DNA of 60,847 nucleotides from an uncultured Lachnospiraceae bacterium (GTDB taxonomy: Bacteria; Bacillota; Clostridia; Lachnospirales; Lachnospiraceae). Position 1 is the stretch's first letter; each line of letters begins with the position of its first letter. Both the position numbers and the translations under genes were made by a program. The notes under the pieces are model-generated. The model did not search any database. It worked only from the letters and a program-made list of their open reading frames with translations, and was not told the origin of the DNA. Location: assembly GCA_902767015.1 (NCBI GenBank), contig CACXFV010000113.1, positions 1-60,847 of the forward strand, written 5' to 3'. Positions 57,104 to 60,847 of this stretch are shown piece after piece.

Positions 57104-57327
57104 AATAAGATTCTCAGGTCTTAATGTATTATAGAGAATATTGAGAAAGTCAAAAAAAGTAATACACTTTTTGTGGCACCGGGCTCAATGGAGGATTTAG
57201 GATGACAATTCGTAACATTACTTAATCGACCGGGTGTCAATATAGTAATAGACTGGCTGTTGGGTCACGCCATTTGCAAAACATTTTACTCAATACCAGG
57301 AAGCTGATTCCAGCATGTAAGCACGAC

Positions 57328-57357
57328 GAATCAATACCTTGATTCCGCTGTTTTTTT
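57328..57357 (+). terminator. Weak terminator-like hairpin
   Basis: GAATCAA (57328-57334), loop TACC, TTGATTC (57339-57345), CGCTG, then seven T. Confidence 0.4.
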
Positions 57358-57382
57358 GCGGATGTCGCGTCTGAATTGTTAC
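57357..57382 (-). repeat. Copy of the GTAACAGTTC intergenic motif
   Basis: On the minus strand GTAACAATTCAGACGC, then GACATCCGCA. Against the 46390 copy it has one inserted base and four substitutions in 25. Confidence 0.5.
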
Positions 57383-57600
57383 AAATGGTGTAGAAGATGT
57401 AGTTGTAAAGCTAAATTTGACTTGATTATTATTGTGGTATTAATATATAATGATGTGTGTATTTTTACTACATTAAGGTAGCAGCTCGGTAATGTCATTC
57501 ATCAACTGGCGGGATATACATAATAAATATATATTTCTGTATGACAGAATTGTTATCAAATTAGGATTGCCCTAAATAGGAATAGGAAAGGAATGAAAAC

Positions 57601-59142
57601 ATGAAAGGAACTAACCTTATATGGACGTTAATAGCCTTTGCAGTATATTTACTTGTGATGATTGTCATCGGCGCAATGTTCATGAAGAAAAACAAAAATT
57701 CAGAAGATTATTTTTTGGGAGGAAGACAGATAGGAGGATGGGTTGCGGCACTTTCAGCACAGGCATCTGATATGAGCGGCTGGCTTCTCATGGGACTTCC
57801 GGGTACGATATATGCACTCGGAACAGGTCAGATATGGGTAGCAGTTGGATTGTTCATAGGAACAGTCTGCAATTGGCTGTTTGTTGCGTCGAGACTTAGA
57901 AGATACACAATCAGGGCGAACAATGCACTCACATTTCCGGGATATCTTGAGAATAGATTTCATGATGAGAAAAAGTTGATGTTACTGATATCTTCCATCG
58001 TAGTAGTTATATTTTTCCTTGTCTATACGGCATCTGCCCTTGCAGCAGGGGGAAAATTATTCAACTCGGTATTCGGCATAAATTATCACATAGCTCTTAC
58101 CATAGGCGTCGCTGTTATTTTGGTATATACATTTATGGGGGGCTTCCTCGCAGTATGTACGACAGATTTTATTCAGGGCATGTTAATGCTGATTGGCTTG
58201 TTGACAGTTCCTATTATCGCCTTATTCATTGTAAAACCATCAGAAGTCAGTGGATTACTTAACAGTAGTGGTGTTAATTATTCGGATTTTATTAATCCTT
58301 TAAAAGAAGGGGATAAGAGTATTAGTCCGATAACGGTTATATCAGGACTTGCATGGGGGCTTGGCTATTTTGGAATGCCACATATTCTGGTAAGATTTAT
58401 GGCAGTAAAGGATGAAAAAGAACTTAGAAAATCCAAGGTAATAGCAATTGTATGGGTAGCGCTTTCATTGAGCTTTGCCTGCTTCATCGGCATCATTGGA
58501 AGGGCATATCTTTATTCGAAAGATATTGTTCTTGATACGTTGGAAACAGAGAATGTGTTTATTGAAATGATAAAGAATGTATTTACTAAGGATATTGCGA
58601 TTCCGTTTATAGGAGGTTTATTCTTGTGTGGAATTCTGGCAGCAATTATGTCCACAGCAGATTCACAATTGTTGGTAACTGCATCGTCTGTTTCAGAGGA
58701 TATCTATAAGGGAATTATCAATCCCAAAGCAGAGGCAAAGAAAGTGCTGATGCTCAGCAGAATAACGGTTATTGCGGTTGCCAGCATTGCCTATGTGGTT
58801 GCATGGAATCCTAACAGTAGTATCATGGATCTTGTGTCGGATGCGTGGGCAGGTCTGGGATCAGCATTTGGACCACTTATTTTGTTGTCATTATATTGGA
58901 AGAGAATCAATCTTCCGGGGGCGATATCAGGAATGATATCCGGTGGTCTGACGGTTATTATCTGGGATTATATTCCGCTTGTGAATGGAAAGACACTGTA
59001 TAAACACACAGGCTTATATTCTCTTGCACTTGGTTTTGCCATAAGCCTTGTCATGATTGTGATTGTGAGTCTGTGTACTAAAGAACCATCAGAGGAGATA
59101 GTGACAGAATTTGATGATGTTGCTAATAAAAGGATTTCGTAA
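57601..59142 (+). CDS. putP: Sodium/proline symporter
   Basis: 513 residues, about 13 membrane helices, solute:sodium symporter family. Signatures: SEDYFLGGRQIGGWVAALSA near the start, ASDMSGWLLMGLPG, TDFIQGMLMLIGL and AIMSTADSQLLV in the sodium-binding region. These fit PutP rather than pantothenate (PanF) or sialic acid symporters. AAAGGA precedes the ATG. Single gene; no proline dehydrogenase is adjacent, so uptake for osmoprotection or Stickland-type use are both possible. Confidence 0.92.
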   Translation: MKGTNLIWTLIAFAVYLLVMIVIGAMFMKKNKNSEDYFLGGRQIGGWVAALSAQASDMSGWLLMGLPGTIYALGTGQIWVAVGLFIGTVCNWLFVASRLRRYTIRANNALTFPGYLENRFHDEKKLMLLISSIVVVIFFLVYTASALAAGGKLFNSVFGINYHIALTIGVAVILVYTFMGGFLAVCTTDFIQGMLMLIGLLTVPIIALFIVKPSEVSGLLNSSGVNYSDFINPLKEGDKSISPITVISGLAWGLGYFGMPHILVRFMAVKDEKELRKSKVIAIVWVALSLSFACFIGIIGRAYLYSKDIVLDTLETENVFIEMIKNVFTKDIAIPFIGGLFLCGILAAIMSTADSQLLVTASSVSEDIYKGIINPKAEAKKVLMLSRITVIAVASIAYVVAWNPNSSIMDLVSDAWAGLGSAFGPLILLSLYWKRINLPGAISGMISGGLTVIIWDYIPLVNGKTLYKHTGLYSLALGFAISLVMIVIVSLCTKEPSEEIVTEFDDVANKRIS

Positions 59143-59162
59143 CTCATGAAAAGTGTCTTTTC

Positions 59163-59191
59163 TTGACAACCTTATAGTATTTATTTATAAT
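59163..59191 (+). promoter_or_regulatory. Consensus promoter of guaA
   Basis: TTGACA (59163-59168), 17 bases, TATAAT (59186-59191), a perfect sigma-A match. The 40-base leader is too short for a guanine riboswitch. Confidence 0.85.
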
Positions 59192-59237
59192 CAAATGCAT
59201 ATAAAATAAAAAATTCTAACATAAGGAGGAAACGGCT

Positions 59238-60779
59238 TTGGAAAAAGAGATGATTATCGTTATTGATTTTGGTGGACAATATAATCAGCTTATTGCAAGA
59301 CGTGTGCGTGAATGCAATGTATACTGTGAGGTTCATCCACACACAATTACTATAGAAAAAATTAAAGAAATGAATCCTAAGGGAATTATCCTGACAGGCG
59401 GTCCTAATAGCGTATATGCAGAGGATTCTCCCAGATGTGGAGAAGAATTGTTTCAACTTGGAATACCGGTACTGGGTATCTGTTACGGCTCACAGCTTAT
59501 GGCGCATATACTTGGCGGCAAAGTTGACACAGCGTCTGTCCGCGAGTATGGAAAGACAGAGGTAAGTGTAGATAATTCATCCGTCATTTTCAATGATGTT
59601 TCTGAAAATACAATTTGTTGGATGAGTCATACGGATTACATTGCCAAAGCTCCTGCTGGTTTTAAAGTAACTGCTACTACGCCGGTGTGTCCTGTCGCAG
59701 CAATGGAGAATGTGGAGGAGAGGCTTTATGCGACACAGTTTCATCCGGAAGTAGTACACACGGTAGAAGGCGTAAAGATGCTTTCCAATTTTGTATATAA
59801 TGTATGCAAATGCAGCGGTGACTGGAAGATGGATTCCTTCGTTGAGACAACGATTAACCAACTTCGCGAAAAGATTGGCAATGGAAAAGTTTTGTGTGCG
59901 CTTTCGGGCGGTGTGGATTCTTCAGTGGCAGCAGTATTGCTGGCAAAAGCAGTAGGAAAGCAGCTTACCTGTGTGTTCGTTGACCATGGTTTACTTCGTA
60001 AAAATGAAGGCGATGAGGTAGAGGCGGTATTTGGCCCGAATGGTTCCTATGATCTGAACTTTATCCGTGTCAATGCCCAGAATCGATTTTATGCCAAACT
60101 GGCCGGTGTGACAGAACCGGAAGCAAAGCGTAAGATCATCGGCGAAGAGTTCATCAGAGTATTTGAGGAAGAGGCAAAGAAGATTGGTGCTGTGGATTTT
60201 CTGGTGCAGGGAACAATTTATCCGGATGTAATAGAGTCAGGACTTGGAAAATCGGCTGTTATTAAGAGTCACCACAATGTGGGAGGTTTGCCGGATTATG
60301 TAGATTTTAAAGAAATTGTTGAACCGCTCAGGTTATTGTTTAAAGATGAAGTAAGAAAAGCCGGAAGAGAGCTGGGTATCCCAGAATATCTGGTGAACCG
60401 CCAGCCATTTCCGGGACCGGGACTTGGCATCCGTATTATTGGGGAGGTAACGGCTGAGAAAGTGAAGATTGTGCAGGAAGCAGACTTCATCTACCGGGAG
60501 GAAATCGCAAAGGCTGGTGTTGACAAGGGACTTGGTCAGTATTTTGCAGCACTGACCAATATGCGTTCAGTGGGCGTCATGGGAGATGGAAGGACTTATG
60601 ATTATGCCATTGCCCTTAGAGCGGTGAATACTTCAGATTTTATGACGGCGGAGGCAGCGCAGCTTCCTTGGGAAGTGTTGGGGAAGGTAACGAGCAGGAT
60701 TGTGAATGAGGTGAAGGGGGTTAACAGGGTACTGTACGATTGTACAGGTAAGCCACCGGCAACGATTGAGTTTGAATAA
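59238..60779 (+). CDS. guaA: GMP synthase (glutamine-hydrolysing)
   Basis: 513 residues, converts XMP to GMP with glutamine and ATP. N-terminal class I amidotransferase with nucleophile in [11 protein letters not shown] and His/Glu in TQFHPEV; middle ATP pyrophosphatase P-loop [12 protein letters not shown]-terminal dimerisation domain with [13 protein letters not shown] and [18 protein letters not shown] lies eight bases before the TTG at 59238; an inner ATG at 59250 is less well spaced. Single-gene unit. Confidence 0.96.
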   Translation: MEKEMIIVIDFGGQYNQLIARRVRECNVYCEVHPHTITIEKIKEMNPKGIILTGGPNSVYAEDSPRCGEELFQLGIPVLGICYGSQLMAHILGGKVDTASVREYGKTEVSVDNSSVIFNDVSENTICWMSHTDYIAKAPAGFKVTATTPVCPVAAMENVEERLYATQFHPEVVHTVEGVKMLSNFVYNVCKCSGDWKMDSFVETTINQLREKIGNGKVLCALSGGVDSSVAAVLLAKAVGKQLTCVFVDHGLLRKNEGDEVEAVFGPNGSYDLNFIRVNAQNRFYAKLAGVTEPEAKRKIIGEEFIRVFEEEAKKIGAVDFLVQGTIYPDVIESGLGKSAVIKSHHNVGGLPDYVDFKEIVEPLRLLFKDEVRKAGRELGIPEYLVNRQPFPGPGLGIRIIGEVTAEKVKIVQEADFIYREEIAKAGVDKGLGQYFAALTNMRSVGVMGDGRTYDYAIALRAVNTSDFMTAEAAQLPWEVLGKVTSRIVNEVKGVNRVLYDCTGKPPATIEFE

Positions 60780-60847
60780 CCATTTGTGAAAATCAAGCCT
60801 TTATTTACACATATTCCAAACAAAAAGTGTTAAGTTTTGGCAACGAT

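Larger units (their letters stand above)
57104..57600. other. Intergenic region before putP
   Basis: About 500 bases without a gene I can support. It holds the hairpin GAATCAA-TACC-TTGATTC (57328-57345) followed after five bases by seven T, overlapping the dispersed motif (57357-57382, minus strand), and a possible putP promoter TTGACT-17-TTAATA (57417-57445). Confidence 0.5.

Noticed and set aside
59143-59237. Guanine riboswitch before guaA
   Set aside because: The leader after the consensus promoter is about 40 bases, too short for the aptamer, and no conserved aptamer core is visible.

Overview
The window looks like a chromosomal segment of a Lachnospiraceae-type clostridium (Bacillota, class Clostridia). 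The evidence is a moderately AT-rich sequence, clear Shine-Dalgarno sites (AGGAGG, AAAGGA), near-consensus sigma-A promoters with 16-17 base spacers, several TTG/GTG starts, and a typical gene set: type III glutamine synthetase, single-chain PurL, FprA-type flavodiiron protein, acyl-ACP thioesterase, class B sortase, YjfB-like motility protein. The genus cannot be fixed from the sequence alone. No phage, insertion sequence or CRISPR array was found. One tRNA gene (Gln, anticodon CTG) is present.

Layout. 1-5.9 kb: the end of an unrecognised gene, then a minus-strand operon of ABC ATPase, large membrane-anchored extracytoplasmic protein of unknown function, two ABC-2 permeases and a HAD phosphatase. 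6.0-8.5 kb: a membrane metallophosphoesterase facing a decayed surface-protein gene (stop at codon 3, frameshift, collision at the 3' end) and a tyrosine-kinase-like ATPase whose P-loop lacks the usual lysine. 8.8-16.5 kb: a 1098-residue TPR/GGDEF protein with a STAND-like N-terminus, followed at once by the trio MoxR ATPase, DUF58 protein and transglutaminase-like membrane protein. 16.5-29.2 kb: metabolism and DNA functions (class II aldolase, CinA/PncC amidase, nuclease-helicase fusion, methyltransferase, PurL, sortase B, GlnN). 29.7-37.7 kb: zinc-ribbon protein with TPM-domain protein, cyclophilin, HAD, GNAT, tRNA-Gln, acyl-ACP thioesterase, CvfB, RidA, CPBP protease, YjfB-like protein. 38-46 kb: MsmK-type ATPase with a CdaR-like regulator, then an envelope-division cluster ftsE-ftsX, two paralogous coiled-coil M23 hydrolases and a CtpA-type protease with a Tyr-Asn-Gly repeat tail. 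46.7-60.8 kb: uvrB-uvrA, an AGCS symporter with a large inserted loop, flavodiiron protein, XRE regulator with a likely operator, two small membrane proteins, PutP and GuaA.

Genes that probably work together: the FtsEX complex with its two candidate murein hydrolases and the S41 protease; MoxR, DUF58 and TgpA-like protein, perhaps under c-di-GMP input from the upstream GGDEF gene; UvrB with UvrA; the zinc-ribbon and TPM proteins (overlapping genes); the ABC operon.

Most noteworthy: a dispersed intergenic motif (core GTAACAGTTC) at about six sites, three of them well conserved and one able to form a pseudoknot; the double-lesion pseudogene; a P-loop-variant tyrosine-kinase-like protein; a Cas4-like nuclease fused to an XPD-like helicase; a promoter abutting a terminator that would make an RNA of about 40 nt; a sigma-D-like promoter before the yjfB-like gene; and CGAAATAT repeats overlapping the promoter region of the XRE gene. 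I did not find a system I could confidently call wholly new.
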